A stretch of DNA of 64,000 bases from Calycina herbarum (Eukaryota; Ascomycota; Leotiomycetes; Helotiales; Pezizellaceae), in assembly GCA_001414485.1 (NCBI GenBank), contig LLEY01000036.1, positions 1 through 64,000 on the forward strand, read 5' to 3'. The translations under genes and the position numbers were made by a program. Positions 40,383 through 52,923 of this stretch are shown piece by piece (positions within the stretch are counted from its first letter, which is position 1; each line of letters opens with the position of its first letter). The notes beneath the pieces are model-generated. The model had not been told where the DNA came from, searched no databases, and worked only from the letters and a program-made list of their open reading frames with translations.

Positions 40383-41043
40383 TGTGTTGAACTGTAAAGA
40401 AGGAGTTTGGGGAAGTAGCAAGTGAAATTCCGTCTTGAATAGAAAGTTCGAGATGTTTAGAGTTTGGACCGCCTTTGTGTCGACCCAGAAGGTGACTTGA
40501 GGAATTGAAGTTTGAAAAGAAGCGATAAATCATAGGAATATAATCGAGACTTGAACTGGAGGCGAGAGGTGCAAAGAAATGATTGCGAAGTAAACTCGTG
40601 GTATTTATCACTGCGATTTGTTGGTTACTTGCTTCTGATTTGCTACCTATTTCCAGCACAAACGTGTTGGTACGATTTTTTAAGCGAGGGGGCCGTCGGC
40701 TTGTTTGTCAGGATTCGTTGGTATGACGCTCAGCCACCTCCCCCAAGGCAATACGAAAGAGAACACTCAACATCCAACCAGTCATAGAATGGCGGTCGGA
40801 TTGTTGTAAGACGAGGAATCACGCGCAGTTTTTAATGAAACATTCCTCCCGTGTAAATTGTCTGTCTCACTCTCATACCCAACTTTTTTTTTTTTTCAAT
40901 CATAGAAGCACTTCTCTCCCTCTTAACCACTCCACCCAATCATCGATTGGTCTTCAAGTCCAACATCGAAGAATATTTGGTGGCTTCCATAAATATACTT
41001 TACGATCTACTGTACAACCAACACCACCAGGGTTGTCGTGACA
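40383..41043. promoter_or_regulatory. Divergent promoter region of secreted genes B and C
   Basis: 660 bp between the divergent ATGs of B and C. A T12-13 tract lies at ~40884-40896. Shared regulation is possible but not shown. Confidence 0.4.
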
Positions 41044-41851
41044 ATGCATCTCACTTCTCTCCTCCTCGGCATTCTTAATTATGTAAGCTTGGTAAGTACC
41101 CTCTAACACTACAACTATTGAACACATATCCAAAGAAATAATACTAAACACGCCCTGCTAACAGGCACAATCCGCACCAACAACCGCCGAAGACAGCCAT
41201 CTCAAATCCCGCGGTGTACCGGTACGTTTTTCCCCTTCATAAACGCTCTTAAAGCAAATCTCACCATCTCATTCTAGCCCCTCCCCGAAATCCAATGCTG
41301 CACAAACTTCAACGTGCACGACTGGGGCGAAGCAGATAAATTCGACATCATCCAAAACCAACCCAAAGGACCCTTCAAACTCGCAGCCGGTCCGGGGAAA
41401 TGTCAAAATCTTTATACTACAAATCCAGAGCACGAGAAGAAATGGGGCCATAGAAATGAGCTCTGGATCTGTAATGATGTTTGTTCTTTCCTCCTCCTTT
41501 CCCTACCCCTCCAACTTAGCCAAACAGCCTCTTTCCTCCCACCTCCCTTCCATCGAAAATAGATATGATAGGTGAGAAATGAGAAGAAAGAAACTAACAG
41601 CTCATGGATATATTCAGTTACCAACCGAATCCACAGTACTAGACTTAGACCTCGCCGTAGCCGTATCCCAACTCGCCACAAAATGTCGCATCGGCGACTA
41701 CCAATTCTGCGGCCAGGCGTTTAGTCGTTATTCCGGTTACGACATGACACTCCATCCTGTTAATTACGACTTTAATATTATCGTCAATGGGACGCAGGCA
41801 CTTGCGCCCACGGATACTGATGTTAGCAACTGCCTGGACAAGTGCAAATAA
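41044..41851 (+). CDS. Small secreted cysteine-containing protein C, four exons
   Basis: Exons 41044-41091 (16 codons), 41165-41221, 41278-41478 and 41618-41851, all phase 0, give 179 aa. Exon 1 is the signal core (MHLTSLLLGILNYVSL); exon 2 adds AQSAPTTAEDSHLKSRGVP, so a propeptide ending in Lys-Ser-Arg is possible. The mature part has PLPEIQCCTNF, PGKCQNLY, LWICND, ATKCRIGDYQFCGQAF, SNCLDKCK, giving eight cysteines. The CC pair, the WICND/FFCNE end of exon 3 and the CGQ..VNGT block align with gene A. No known domain is recognised. Inferred as extracellular. Splicing from exon 3 to 4 uses a GTTTGT donor, with a nearby alternative acceptor at 41600. Confidence 0.74.
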
Positions 41852-42111
41852 AAGTGGCAGAGAAGAGACTAAAGTTCTTTGGAGTTTTCTCGCTATGTGG
41901 ATTATATTTTGGAGGGATTTGGAAGCAAATTGAGTAGGAAAAGAAGACTTTTGTTGTAGGAGTACTTGGATGGAGGAGATAGAGTAAGACATTAATGAAA
42001 AAGCAACGACTCCTGCACAACCGACGGAGAGCTCAAAAATACAAAAGGAACCTCGAGAAGTCGACTTTTTTTCATAGGCTGTGCACTGATATATCATCTT
42101 AAGCAAAGCAA

Positions 42112-42142
<31 letters not shown>

Positions 42143-43054
42143 AAGAGAGAGAAAGAGAGAGAAAGAGAGAGAAAGAGAGAGAAAGAGAGAGAAAGAGAGA
42201 GAATATAGAGGCAACGGATGAAAGTAATTGAAAACCAAATATTGTCAAGAGTCGGAATTCAAATCCTTTCCATCCCCAACAGCGAGAAGAAGAAAAAAGA
42301 GAACAAGAAAGTACGTCCTTCAATATCCTTCATACATTTTCCTTTCTTCCTTATCATCAAAAAGCCAGCCTAAACTCTCGTCATAACCTCAAATAAGTTA
42401 CAGGAACTTTGCAAGGGCGGGCAGAGAAGAAGGGATTAGAAACAATCAAATCCATTACCACTTTCACACATCACATCACATCACATCACTCAAGAACAAG
42501 ACCATCATGAAATATTTCTAATTCATTTCATTTCATTTCACCCCTCCCCCAACAGGAGGAGGCCTCTCTCATCTACTCAAATACATTCCTAATTTTGTGT
42601 ATCCTCATAGTCCTCTATAATATCTACCACCTCTCTTCCCCGCTTCATTCAAGCCAAGATGCTCGTAATATGTACTGTACTCTCCATCCACCTCGCCCAC
42701 TTCATACCACAGTAAAGGAGAAAGAAAAAAAACGCCAAATGAATAAAACATCCCACACGCAAAGCTCTTTAGTAGCTCAGCCGCTGTATATGATGTATCC
42801 CCGTAACACCTTGTAACAAGACAAAAAAAAAGGAGAAGTATATACATAACGTCGACAAAAAAAGAAAAATGTGAACGCGTACAAATAGAAAAACAACAAC
42901 GCTCCAAGGTCTCCAAAAAGGGAAAAAGGTCATTGTTCAAAAACGGCCAGTTCGTCCGGCACGAAAAATCCCTTCTTTCAATGGTGAGAAGATGCGATAA
43001 TCATCGTTGGCGTTGGGTCGGATGGGTAGTAGGGCATGCGTGAGGCAGAAATCA
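41852..43054. other. Gene-free interval with GAGAAA microsatellite
   Basis: No supported gene; 3' regions of two convergent genes and the microsatellite listed separately. Confidence 0.45.
42107..42203 (+). repeat. GA/GAGAAA microsatellite
   Basis: About 95 bp of tandem (GA)n and AGAGAGAA-type units; simple-sequence repeat. Confidence 0.9.
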
Positions 43055-44656
43055 TCACGAAGTCCAAACCAACTCAAGAACCCCATCTCGATCAAACATC
43101 TTGGATCCCCCCTCTCCATACGTCCATCTCTCATCGTCTGATTTGCGGATATAGGTTTGTCTCACGGTACCATCTTCTTGTACCAAACTCTCCTTCAACT
43201 CCCATGCAACCTTTCGTCCCGTCCAGAGAAGGTTCTTACGTTGAGGTCCAAGCATGAAATCAAGATTCCATCCGTAGTCATCCGGAGCGGCAGTGAAAGT
43301 ACGTTCAACCTGGTGGAGATTAACATCGATGCCTTCAGGGTAATAAGCGATCGAGAATCCATTCGAGATGATGAAGTCATCCCCAGTTTGGAAGCGTTGA
43401 AGGAAGCAATCTTCTCCACAGGCGTGGATGATTTGTGCTCCAGCGTACGGGTTGGCTTTATGCCAGATTCCACCCTTGAAATGGTGGAGGGAAAGGGGTG
43501 CGAGGCCTGCCTCGTAGAATCCTGCTGGGTCGCCCATGATGTCGAGTTGGTGGAGTTCGCGGATCATGGTTAGAGTTACGTCGGTGTGTTCGTAGATGCA
43601 TCTTCGGAGGAGAACATCTCCTTGTGGTCCCCATCCTGTGTTTGCCTGCTCGATCATTTCGGCGGTGCTGCATTCATCAAAGTGTGCGGCGACCTTTTCT
43701 GCGAGGGAGAGGGAGAAGAAAGCTCCTGCTCCGCCAAAGGCTTGAGATCCGTGACGTTGGATGTTGTTGACATCTTCGGATAGAGTACCGATGTAAAGGT
43801 CATTGGTGTGATCGTATTCGGACAGTCGGTTGAGGAGCGTGTGCATGGACGGGAAAAAGGTATCGTCGTCGCACATGACCAAGTATTTGCGATTTCTTCG
43901 AGAATCGTCCTCGTAAAGAGATGGTAGGAGGGAAAGATAACGTTTGGCCATTTCGATGGAACTGTCCCCTGCGTAGACCTTGACATCGATACCATATGCC
44001 TTCATTTGTTTGGTAGCCTTCTCAATCTCGCTGGTCGAGGCATCAATCAACCGCAATACCAACCCTCCGCCATTGGACTTTCCATGGCCGTCTGTCAACC
44101 AATGTGCCCATTCCTTGATTGGGGCAGTCTGGGGGTCCATCAATCGTTTGTATGTGGTGGAAATACCGAAAAGCAAATCGGACGCGTCCACGGTGGTAGG
44201 GTATCCAGATGACGAAACAGGGACTTCGTAGGGCTTCAAACAGGTGACGGCGCGTGGAGGATTTCGGATATCGACTTCGTCAAATCCCTTGGGGAATAAT
44301 TCTTCCTCGACCTTGGTGACACTCTTGCGGTCAATGTCCTGACGTTGGAACTTGATAATTCTTCGAGCATATTCAATCTTATCTCCCAGACCATAGTTCT
44401 GCTGTAAAGTCTGGAATCGCTGTGGATCGAGGGAGCAATCGGTATAGTGATGTACTGCCGCCGAATTGTTGGTGGGTTGGATGATTTGCGGTTTGAAGGC
44501 TGTGACTTGGGTCTCGTGGGTCGAGACGGAGGTGTATGTTGATGGGTAGGAGTAAAGTACGACGACCAAACAAAAAACGGAAAGAAAGAGAGCACGAGTA
44601 AAGGAACTGCGCGGGCTCAGCCGGCTTCTACTGCTCGCTGCCATTGAAGCACCCAT
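43055..44656 (-). CDS. Fringe-like (GT31-type, DUF604) type II membrane glycosyltransferase
   Basis: Intron-less 533-aa frame from ATG 44656. A short basic cytosolic tail (SSRSRLSPRSSFTRA) precedes one TM helix (LFLSVFCLVVVLYSY), giving type II Golgi topology. The lumenal part contains LLFGISTTYKRL, EWAHWLTD, KRYLSLLPSLYED.., YLVMCDDDTFFPSMHTLL (the DxD metal/nucleotide-sugar motif as DDD), AFGGAGAFFSLSLAEKVA (GGAG motif of fringe-type enzymes) and GPQGDVLLRRCIYEHT. These match the fungal fringe-like GT31 group that glycosylates cell-wall or secreted glycans; donor and acceptor are not known. Length is normal. Its promoter side faces a large gene-poor stretch rich in simple repeats. Confidence 0.88.
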   Translation of the reverse strand: MGASMAASSRSRLSPRSSFTRALFLSVFCLVVVLYSYPSTYTSVSTHETQVTAFKPQIIQPTNNSAAVHHYTDCSLDPQRFQTLQQNYGLGDKIEYARRIIKFQRQDIDRKSVTKVEEELFPKGFDEVDIRNPPRAVTCLKPYEVPVSSSGYPTTVDASDLLFGISTTYKRLMDPQTAPIKEWAHWLTDGHGKSNGGGLVLRLIDASTSEIEKATKQMKAYGIDVKVYAGDSSIEMAKRYLSLLPSLYEDDSRRNRKYLVMCDDDTFFPSMHTLLNRLSEYDHTNDLYIGTLSEDVNNIQRHGSQAFGGAGAFFSLSLAEKVAAHFDECSTAEMIEQANTGWGPQGDVLLRRCIYEHTDVTLTMIRELHQLDIMGDPAGFYEAGLAPLSLHHFKGGIWHKANPYAGAQIIHACGEDCFLQRFQTGDDFIISNGFSIAYYPEGIDVNLHQVERTFTAAPDDYGWNLDFMLGPQRKNLLWTGRKVAWELKESLVQEDGTVRQTYIRKSDDERWTYGEGGSKMFDRDGVLELVWTS

Positions 44657-45642
44657 AATGAGGGAGGTGATTCAGATATAGTTTTCGGGGGAATCGATTG
44701 ATTGATTGATTGGTTGATTGATATGCTGCAATGCAAAGGAAAAGAGGGTGTTGTTTTGCTACTGTTGATTGGATTTTGTTTTTTGCAAGTGAAGTGAACT
44801 GTGAAGCGTGCAGCGTGTGGTGAAGTGAATCTGAGATGGCGAAAAAGAAAAGAAAAGGGTTCCAAACAGAAAGGGTGTGAGGTGAGGGGAGGGCGGTGGT
44901 GACAGAGGAGAGAAGCCACGCTGCAGCTTTGGCTTGATGGAAAAGAAAGAGAGAGAGGAAGAAGAGTGGAAACCCAAGTCTGGAGGTTGGGGGGGGGGGG
45001 AAGGAGCGTTCTTTTGTGTGCTGCATTTGTACCTTAACCTTACTGTACCTCACTGCAAGGAGATGGAAGCCACGACCAGGAATTCATTCAAACGAAACGC
45101 CTCCACCACTGCCATCTTCACTTGGGAATTCCTCACTCGGAGCCAATCACCATGGCGGTGGGAGAGATATTCAATTGAATCAGCCTATCAGATCAGATTT
45201 AGGTCGGGTGTTTTCAATTGAGCATCGCATCTCCTATATCTCCCTATCCCTGCGACGAAGTTTGACGTCTCCTTTCTTCCTGATGCCGACCCCTGAGAGT
45301 TGGTTGATGTCGCAGCTTGGCGATCGACAGAAGTGGAGCTCACTTGATAGTGGTGGCTGACCTTCCTCGACGACTTTTGGGAACCTTGCAGTGACCTTGC
45401 AGCAAGAGGCCCTTCTAAACTTACTCCTGCCCTATCAGAATCCGCCTTCTCTATTCTCTATCTTTGAGGAAGTCGAACCGGCAAATTGTGTTTCACCAAC
45501 CATTTTCCTGACTGCCACCTGCTCCCTCCTCTCCCGAGCCTCCACACTCTGTCTTTGTTCTATAACTGGTACACCAAATCGTCCTCGATTACGAGGAGGA
45601 ATCAAGTAAACAGCTCATCCAGTCTAGATGGAGAAAGAGCGT

Positions 45643-45674
45643 ACGAGTCCACGAGTCCACGAGTCCACGCGTCC
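45643..45674 (+). repeat. 8-bp tandem repeat ACGAGTCC x4
   Basis: Three perfect copies and one variant (ACGCGTCC). Confidence 0.85.
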
Positions 45675-45817
45675 CCGCAGGATTCCCCTCCGAGTCCTGC
45701 CACTCTCTCGCAGCAGACGTCCACCCAGCGTGGAAGTGGAAATATCGCGGTGCATATTCCACGTCCGTCCCTTCCAAAAGCGTTGGTGGCGCTTCGCTTG
45801 TATGTTCCAAATTAGGT

Positions 45818-45869
45818 AGATTGTCTCTAGATTGTCTCTAGATTGTCTCTAGATTATCTCTAGATTATC
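45818..45869 (+). repeat. 11-bp tandem repeat AGATTGTCTCT x~4.7
   Basis: Three perfect copies, then two copies with G to A (AGATTATCTCT, last one partial). Confidence 0.9.
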
Positions 45870-48800
45870 AATTCGTTCACTCTCCCCATCCAGTTCTGGG
45901 CGGCACCTTTCGAATTTGGAAGATTGAGATATATTAGGGTGGGACCGGGATAAAGAGAAAAAGGAAAGAGAACGTGCTTCGCTTCTGCCCAAATAAATAT
46001 TGCCGCCAATAATGATAAATCCCGATGTTTCGGCATTCCTGCTTCCCTTTTCCCACTGATTATGCCGGTGCCGGCTCAACTGGCAGCAAGTAGCCGTGTG
46101 CCATCCTCATGCAACGATGCGACGGCAATCATTCTCGTCCTGTCAGTCCTCAATTGCACGTCTGATCACTCCTTCCCTTCCGTGTGTATCAAACGGACCA
46201 TCAAAAAAGCAGATCTATCTCGCTATCCGACCACTGACCCCCAACTTCCACCCCTCACACGCTCTTTCCCCAATGGAGTAGTACAAAACGGGGCGGAAGG
46301 GCCGGGAGCGGCGTCTCGAAAGCTTATTCCCTGAATAGAGCACATCAGCAAGGGAACGCGCAAAGTTTCAGGCTTGGCAACTGTGCCCCTTTTTAATATT
46401 CCGATGTTTATTGGAACGCGTAAGGTGGTGAAAAATCACGTGTTGATGCACAAGTTCTTACTCCTCAGGTGAGGTGTACTCCTCCCTCCCCTCCCTCACT
46501 TGCACCTCCATCACAACTACTCAAGCGCCTTGTAAGGAAAAACCGACCAGACAAGAACAGTGAAACAAACCCAAATTCGCAAATAGAAGAAGGGAGATAA
46601 AGTACGTCATTGATCAACGAATTTCTCCTCGAAGAAGGTCTTGGATAAACAGCGAATTTGCGGGGATCGTCAGGGAGGAGACTCTTCTCTCATTCTCCGC
46701 TCCGCTCACCTGGGCGGTGTTTCATAATCAAAGTACCGATAGCGATCCACAGGGCACCACAGGTTTGCGTCATGGGCTATCGCGTTGCGAATATACCTCC
46801 CCACCACTTTATCAGGTGAAAAAAATTGCGAGTTTCTTTTGGGTTTCGAGCTTTCGAATTGCTGGATTGGGGATGGAGAGATGTTCCGAGGAATGGAACG
46901 CGGAACGTGGTGATGGTGATTTTCTGTGAAATGGAGTCCTGGGGATCGTGGGGAGCGGTTGGTATGTTTTTGAAACGAGACCTCGCCGCAGCCTTGTTGG
47001 CTGATTCCATTGGTCAGTGGGAGAAATCCGTCTTCCAACGATCTTCCTCCGTCAAAGGAAAAAATCAATTTCAAGCTTCATCCTTCCAGTCCCCGACGAT
47101 CTTGTCACTTCATTGCCCGAATTCGAATCCAAGTTTCCAGGTTTTTCGAGTCGATCAGGCTTCATCCCTTTATTCCACCCCACAGAAAGTGGTGGAACTC
47201 TCGGTGCAACTCAAAAATAGAAACTTTTGTGACAGACTTGACAGTTCATCTGAACCCATACAGACATTGAAACTCAAAACTAAAGGCTGAAAAATGCAAA
47301 CGCCCAAGTTGAGGAAAGTTTCGCGAGTTTTCCTCACGTGTTGGGTTGACTCGATTTTCTAAAACCTCGATGAGCTCTCATATATAAATCGTGAAATCAA
47401 TTCTCCAATGTCCATAATCGATTTACGTTGTCGTGGGTAAGTAATTACGAAATGGAGTTTCCATTCCAGTTGTCAAAAAATTCGAGTCAAAAGTAGAGAG
47501 AGTGCCCCTGCCCCTATCTACTTCGTACTCGTAAAGAGGCTTAAGTTTCAAGATCTATATCTCAATACTTCACCACCTCATGCGTCCCAAACAATTTGGA
47601 ATTTACATGAGAAACTTTCGTTTACTGAAAAACGAAGTTTTACATATCACGAAGAGAACAATTCAGAAGCTATTTCGTCCAACAACCCAACCTCGGAAAA
47701 TAACTTCCAACCACAGAGTGAGTACTAGCTAGCAGCCTAGTTCCTACTGTACTCCTCTCCACGTAACAAATCCCATCTTTCCTGAATTTCTCTTCCCCTT
47801 CAATCAAGTTCCTTTTACATACGTCAACTCCTCTCTTTCAAAAAGGGAACATAATACTTGTCTTAACTGACTTCGTAAAGCTAATCACTACTCTCTTGAT
47901 CTCTTTCCTATCACCTACTATATGGTTTTCTCATTCCCTCTTCCCTCTTCCCGTTAATTCACAATTCCGCTCAACCAAACTGTGTTCAGATTCTCAGATT
48001 CTCAGAATCAAGACCAACGGAATTTAATTTACTTTAGTAAAGGTATTTCGGTATGTATTAACTCGAACAGCGAGTACCTCATAATTTCGTTCGTTCATAG
48101 AAAGCTAATAAGATATATAATATAGACTAAAGGAGAAAGAGCTTCCTGCCGTCGTTGTCTCTGTAAAGTCATCAATTCAATAAAAGTATATAAGAAAATT
48201 AGAGAAAGAAAATAAAGATATATTACTTACGAGAAAAGAGAAGGTAATGGGGAATTTACCTCTTTTAAATCCTTCACCTCTCTTCTTTTGACTAATTTAA
48301 TTCTTTCAAGCCTTTAGAATAATTTAGTTCCAATAAACAATATTAACGCCTAGAGATCCGCAGATATTTCAAGGATAAATCTAAACATTCTTTATTTTCA
48401 ATTCCCTTTCATAAGCTTATCTATGGACTTAATATTCCAGGATCTAAATCATACTTCCCTCACTCAATCTACCATCTCCTTATTCCTCATCCGAGGATTC
48501 CTATTTCAAATACCCCAAATTCAAATATCTTGGCTCCTCCTGCACTCCAGATCCTTCCCGCAATCCTGTCATGTATTGTCATGTCAGCATACGACTCTAC
48601 CCTTTTAGACCCATGCTTGTGCGAGCTGGGCTGGCCGCCTGTTGTATGCGGCTACAACGACATGACTGCGCCGCATGATTACTGCATGGCGAATTGGTTT
48701 CTATATCGGTATGAAAAGGAGCTTGCTGAAGACGTCGATCGGTGAGATGGGGATTTGTTTACTCTAGGTCTCTCGGTCGGTCGGGTATTGCGGTAAAGAG

Positions 48801-49269
48801 TAGGTAGGCTCGGTAGGGTCAGGGCATGGGGAGGGAAAGAGGAAGAAGGTGGGGGGGGGGGAAGAGAACGAAAGAGAAGGGTCTAGGGTAACAAAAGAGA
48901 AGCAGGGGGGGCGGCGGGAAGAATATAGAAAAGAAAACGAAAAAAAGGAAAACATCACGAGAGCTAGTTAACTAATTACTCAATTTACTTTCATTCTCAC
49001 GCATTCGCATATCTTGCTTTCCGCAAGAAAATGAGATATCATCTAAGAACGCTAAAAGTACAGTACAGACTTATACACACCCAATGCACTAACGGGAAAG
49101 GCCGTCCTTAATAAATGGGTATCACAAACGCAAACCAAACCAGGCAGTCCAGTCCAACCAAATCAGCGAGACAAGACCAAACCAAGCCATCCATCCAAAT
49201 CGTATCATACCGTCTCCAGCAGAAAACAGAGCAGCGAAACAAAAGTATCAAGACTCCAACCGCACACCC

Positions 49270-52200
49270 TCAATATTTTTGAAGATGAGGAAACAGAAGA
49301 TGTCTCCTCTCATCGGTAACCACCTTCAACTCACTAACCTTCTTCACCCTCTCAACCTCAACCCCATTAACCATCTCCTTGACCTTCGTTCCCACCATCT
49401 CTCTCATACAAAGACCATCAATACCCTTAACACTAAACGGCTCATAATTATCAATCCCCTCAATATTTAACATCTTCTCCAAATTCTTGGTGTTCTCTTG
49501 TCGTTCTGGTGTGTCATCAACCTCGCAAATATTTAGATGGTAGAGACTACATCCCAAGGCTCGTCGCTCAGCCTTAAACCTCTCCGTGAAGACGATGCCG
49601 AAATTTGCCTTTCTCCCCTTTCCTGGGGGGTTGGCGTTGATTTCGGCACGCTTGGCGGCTAGTTGTTCGGGCGTCATGCGGGGTCGAGGGTAGATTTTGG
49701 TTGGATCGATGTGGCCCCAGACTTGAGACTTGATGAATTCGTGATCGGCGATCGGATACTTGGATGGTTCTTTCTTTGGGACAAAGCGATTGTTGACGAG
49801 CGAGTTCTCTGCCAGTTGCAAAGTACTTGAGGAAGCATCAACTGACTTGGGTGGAGGGAACCACTTGTCAACTTCGGCCGCGATTTCGGGGCGCATAGAA
49901 CGAACTCGGCGTTTCGCCTCGAGCGATCCTGCTGGTGCTTCCCACTGCAACAAATTAGTATATTTTCTTGTTGAAGAAGGAGCCGAGACAGTGAGTAAAG
50001 CTGAAACTTGTTCCTAAGCAGTGATAATGGAAGCTCAAAAAGGGAATAAAGAGAGGCTGCTTACGGTGTAACCAGTGCCAGCAAGTGAGTTTGGTGCCAG
50101 TGGCGCGGTAATTGATGTGCAAATATCCATAGGCTCAGGGGGCCGCCTCTCGGGTGCGGGGTTCTCGGAATTGGAGGAGGAACGCTCATCAACCTTGCGC
50201 TTGAGTGGCATATTGGACGCGGAAGGTCTGGGTGGGGATGCGCCGTATAGGTCTTCGGGGTCGTCAGATTCAGCAGCTGCTAGGCCTTGAACTGGTGAGT
50301 GCGAAGCGGGGGCTGGGACGGGCATTTGTTGAGTCGTCGAAGCTTTCGCGCTCTCCAAGGTGATACCAACAAGCCGTGTGGTCAGAGGTATCGAAGTATC
50401 GTCCTTGGCTTGAGACTCTAAAACAGGGGTGTAGTCGTCCTCTTCGACGTCCAACATAGCAGCGTCTTGAACACCTACGCTAGGCGATTTCGAAGCAGCT
50501 GCGTGGATGTGCGGCGAGATGTTTTGTTGTGGCAGAGTGGAAGTCTTCTGGGGAGCCTCCATATCGTTGGCCTTTTGAGACTTTGCACGAATCTGGTCCT
50601 CGCGATCAAGTAGATCCATGATGGGTCCAGGAGATGGTGGCTCGTAGTTCAAATCGTCGTCGTCGTCTTCAATACGCGGACTCATATAGTCGCCTCGCGA
50701 AACAGGCGCGGGGGTCAGCGGTGCTTCGCTTGCACGTGGTCTTCCTTCCGGGTCACGAGGGACGATTATTCCACAAGCATGGTGACAAGCCTGCCACTCC
50801 TCAAGCTGATCCTCTAGGTCGCCATAATAAAGAATATCCTTTGACCACTCTTTTTCCATACGTACTATCGCACGTTCAATATCTCCTTGCTGAACTTGCA
50901 ACATAGATCTTGTATCCGCCAACACTGTTGGGTGAATATCATTATGAGCTTTAAATTCCTTTTCGACGCGCCACCGAATGGCCTTGTTCAACGTATCAAT
51001 GGCCTTTTTGATCAACGTTTGGGTACTGGCTGTCCAGAAGAGATCTCGCAACTTCACCCACCAATCCTTCTCATTGATGTGAACGTTGGTTTGAGTAGCG
51101 AGCCACGACCGAAGACTCGTTAGAAGCTCCTCATCACAGTGACGCTCAATCCACTTTGACAATTGCTTCTTCGCTTTCGCACCCTCACTGTTAAGAGCCT
51201 CACTGGCAAGTGGTGATTTGTTTGTATGGCTGGTGCGGTTGGCGAAGCTGTGCTCTCGAGTCTCCTCTGGCTGCCGAGGCACAGCTTCCGTGGAGGCATT
51301 GGTTTCAATTGTCCGTGATTTGTGCTTATCCAATCTCGTATTCGATTGTCCAGAAGTTATCTCTTGGCCGGTGGAATCAAGCCTTTTCTTGTTGGACGAA
51401 CGCTTGCGTTTATAGTCTGCGAGAAGTTCTCGGTCTTCTGGCTTCCGGCTCGTATTGACTTTCGACCTATCAACGCGGGCTGTTTTTATAGCAACTTGTG
51501 GTCTCGAGGAAGATAACCTGTGTTTTTCGCTTATACTGTGGTTCTTGCAAATCATCTGTCCTGTAATTGGATCCTTGGATGGTATTCGTGGACAGCCCCA
51601 GATTACACAACGTACAGAGGAAGACTTGGGAACATTATTGAGTGGAGGTGACATGGAGGCAGCATCTTGTGGTGGGGTTTGTGCAGCATTTGCCTTCTTA
51701 ATGCATCTATCGCAGGTGAAAGATTCTCTAAGTGGCAGTCAGTACTACCTTGTTTCTTATGGAGGGGTATAGACATACTGTAGGTTACCCAGATCTCTAG
51801 TGATCGGAGGATAGTGGCAGTTATGATGCCACAATCTCTTGCATCTCACGCAGACCACTAGAGCTTTCGTAGGCAACTGTTCTGCTTCATCGCAGACATA
51901 GCAAACTCTGAGTCTGCTGGCTGTAGACCTTGAGGATATAGAGCTTGAAGATGAGGCTACGCCTCTATTGTTTCCCTAGCTACATTAGCACATATCCATA
52001 TTTGGTGACAGATCGAAATGCTTTGATAGACTATATACGTCTCAGGTCTTTTCAGTTTTGCTAGTCATCAACCTGCACGCTAAGCGGCTTCGGCTTCGAT
52101 TCAGAAATCAAGTAGATACCTCAACTCTCTCCATCAATCCCCTACAATCACATCCTCGCATGATGCCAAGAAGGTTAGATGTTTTACTCCGCAGCCTTTG

Positions 52201-52557
52201 GTAACGCATCCTAGAGCAGGAAGACGCGCAACTCCTGATAGCAGAGCTGTCATAAGACAGTAATATATCCCAACAGATCACTGATGCACCCACAAAGACT
52301 CATGTGAGGACAGTCTTGCCTTGACTAGAGGGACTGCTCGTGAAAGCAAGAAGATTGAACAGAGAAGCGTCCTCAGTAGAACTACCTGATGGAGACTGAA
52401 CTTCAACCAGAACCAGAACAGCGTTGAAGCAGTCGGACCTTTTACCAGTTGTTCATCATCGACGGTTAATACAAAGAGAAAGAAACAGATGGGAACATAC
52501 CGTCGTGGACAGATGACCCGCCAAAGAGTGTTTTGGTGTTGAAGATGTAGAATCCAT
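49270..52557 (-). CDS. PHD-finger protein, four exons
   Basis: Exons 52557-52501, 51975-51779, 51727-50065 and 49944-49270 give 863 aa; phases agree throughout. The PHD finger is split by a 51-nt intron: CYVCDEAEQLPTKALVVCVRC, KRLWHHNCHYPP and, from exon 3, SFTCDRCIKKA, i.e. a C4-H-C3 zinc pattern near residues 45-100 that in this family reads histone tails. A second Cys/His cluster follows (VRCVIWGCPRIP..MICKNH). The middle holds a helical block (KQLSKWIERHCDEELLTSLRSWLATQ..) and long acidic/Pro-rich disorder (IEDDDDDLNYEPPSPGP). The C-terminal ~220 residues are basic and conserved-looking (WGHIDPTKIYPRPRMTPEQL). The specific chromatin role is unknown. The first intron is 524 nt and may hide cassette exons, so the N-terminus is least certain. 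Divergent from the Cex1 gene. Confidence 0.82.
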
Positions 52558-52923
52558 CTTGAAGAGAGGCTAGAAACCAACCCAGTCGGACGAGGAGGTT
52601 GACCTGGAGCTTAACCATTTAAGATTCGTCGTAGAGGAAGGTCTCTTGATGGTTGAAGCACTTCATATCAGACGGCTGATGAGAGGAGAGTTGGTGATGC
52701 TCTTGATAATTGATGTTCGGAGGGTGAAGAGGTGGTGGTGGTGGTTGGGGTTGAGATGGACCGACCATATGCAAATGCCAAGAGCCGGAGCCTGTACTAG
52801 CGCCTTTGATAGGGCGCCGATAAGGGCCAGATGTGAGGTCCAGCAGATGCGACGACCGAATTGAATCTCCAGCCAGTATTGACTGCCTGTTTCTCCAGTA
52901 TTGCTTAATTTGTTTTCTGCGCC
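52558..52923. promoter_or_regulatory. Divergent promoter of the PHD-finger and Cex1-like genes
   Basis: 366 bp between start codons; no specific motif claimed. Confidence 0.4.

Larger units (their letters stand above)
44657..49269. other. 4.6 kb gene-poor region with simple repeats
   Basis: No firm gene. Holds an ATTG-rich run (44696-44722), a G12 tract (44989-45000), two tandem repeats (45643-45674 and 45818-45869), an AT-rich relic (48050-48420) and a G11 tract (48851-48861). A 54-codon frame from ATG 48581 with a Kazal-like cysteine pattern is discussed under findings. Confidence 0.5.

Noticed and set aside
49270..49953. Separate 227-aa gene next to the PHD gene
   Set aside because: It begins without a proper ATG context, and a GTAAGC...CAG intron joins it in phase to the upstream 50065-51727 exon.
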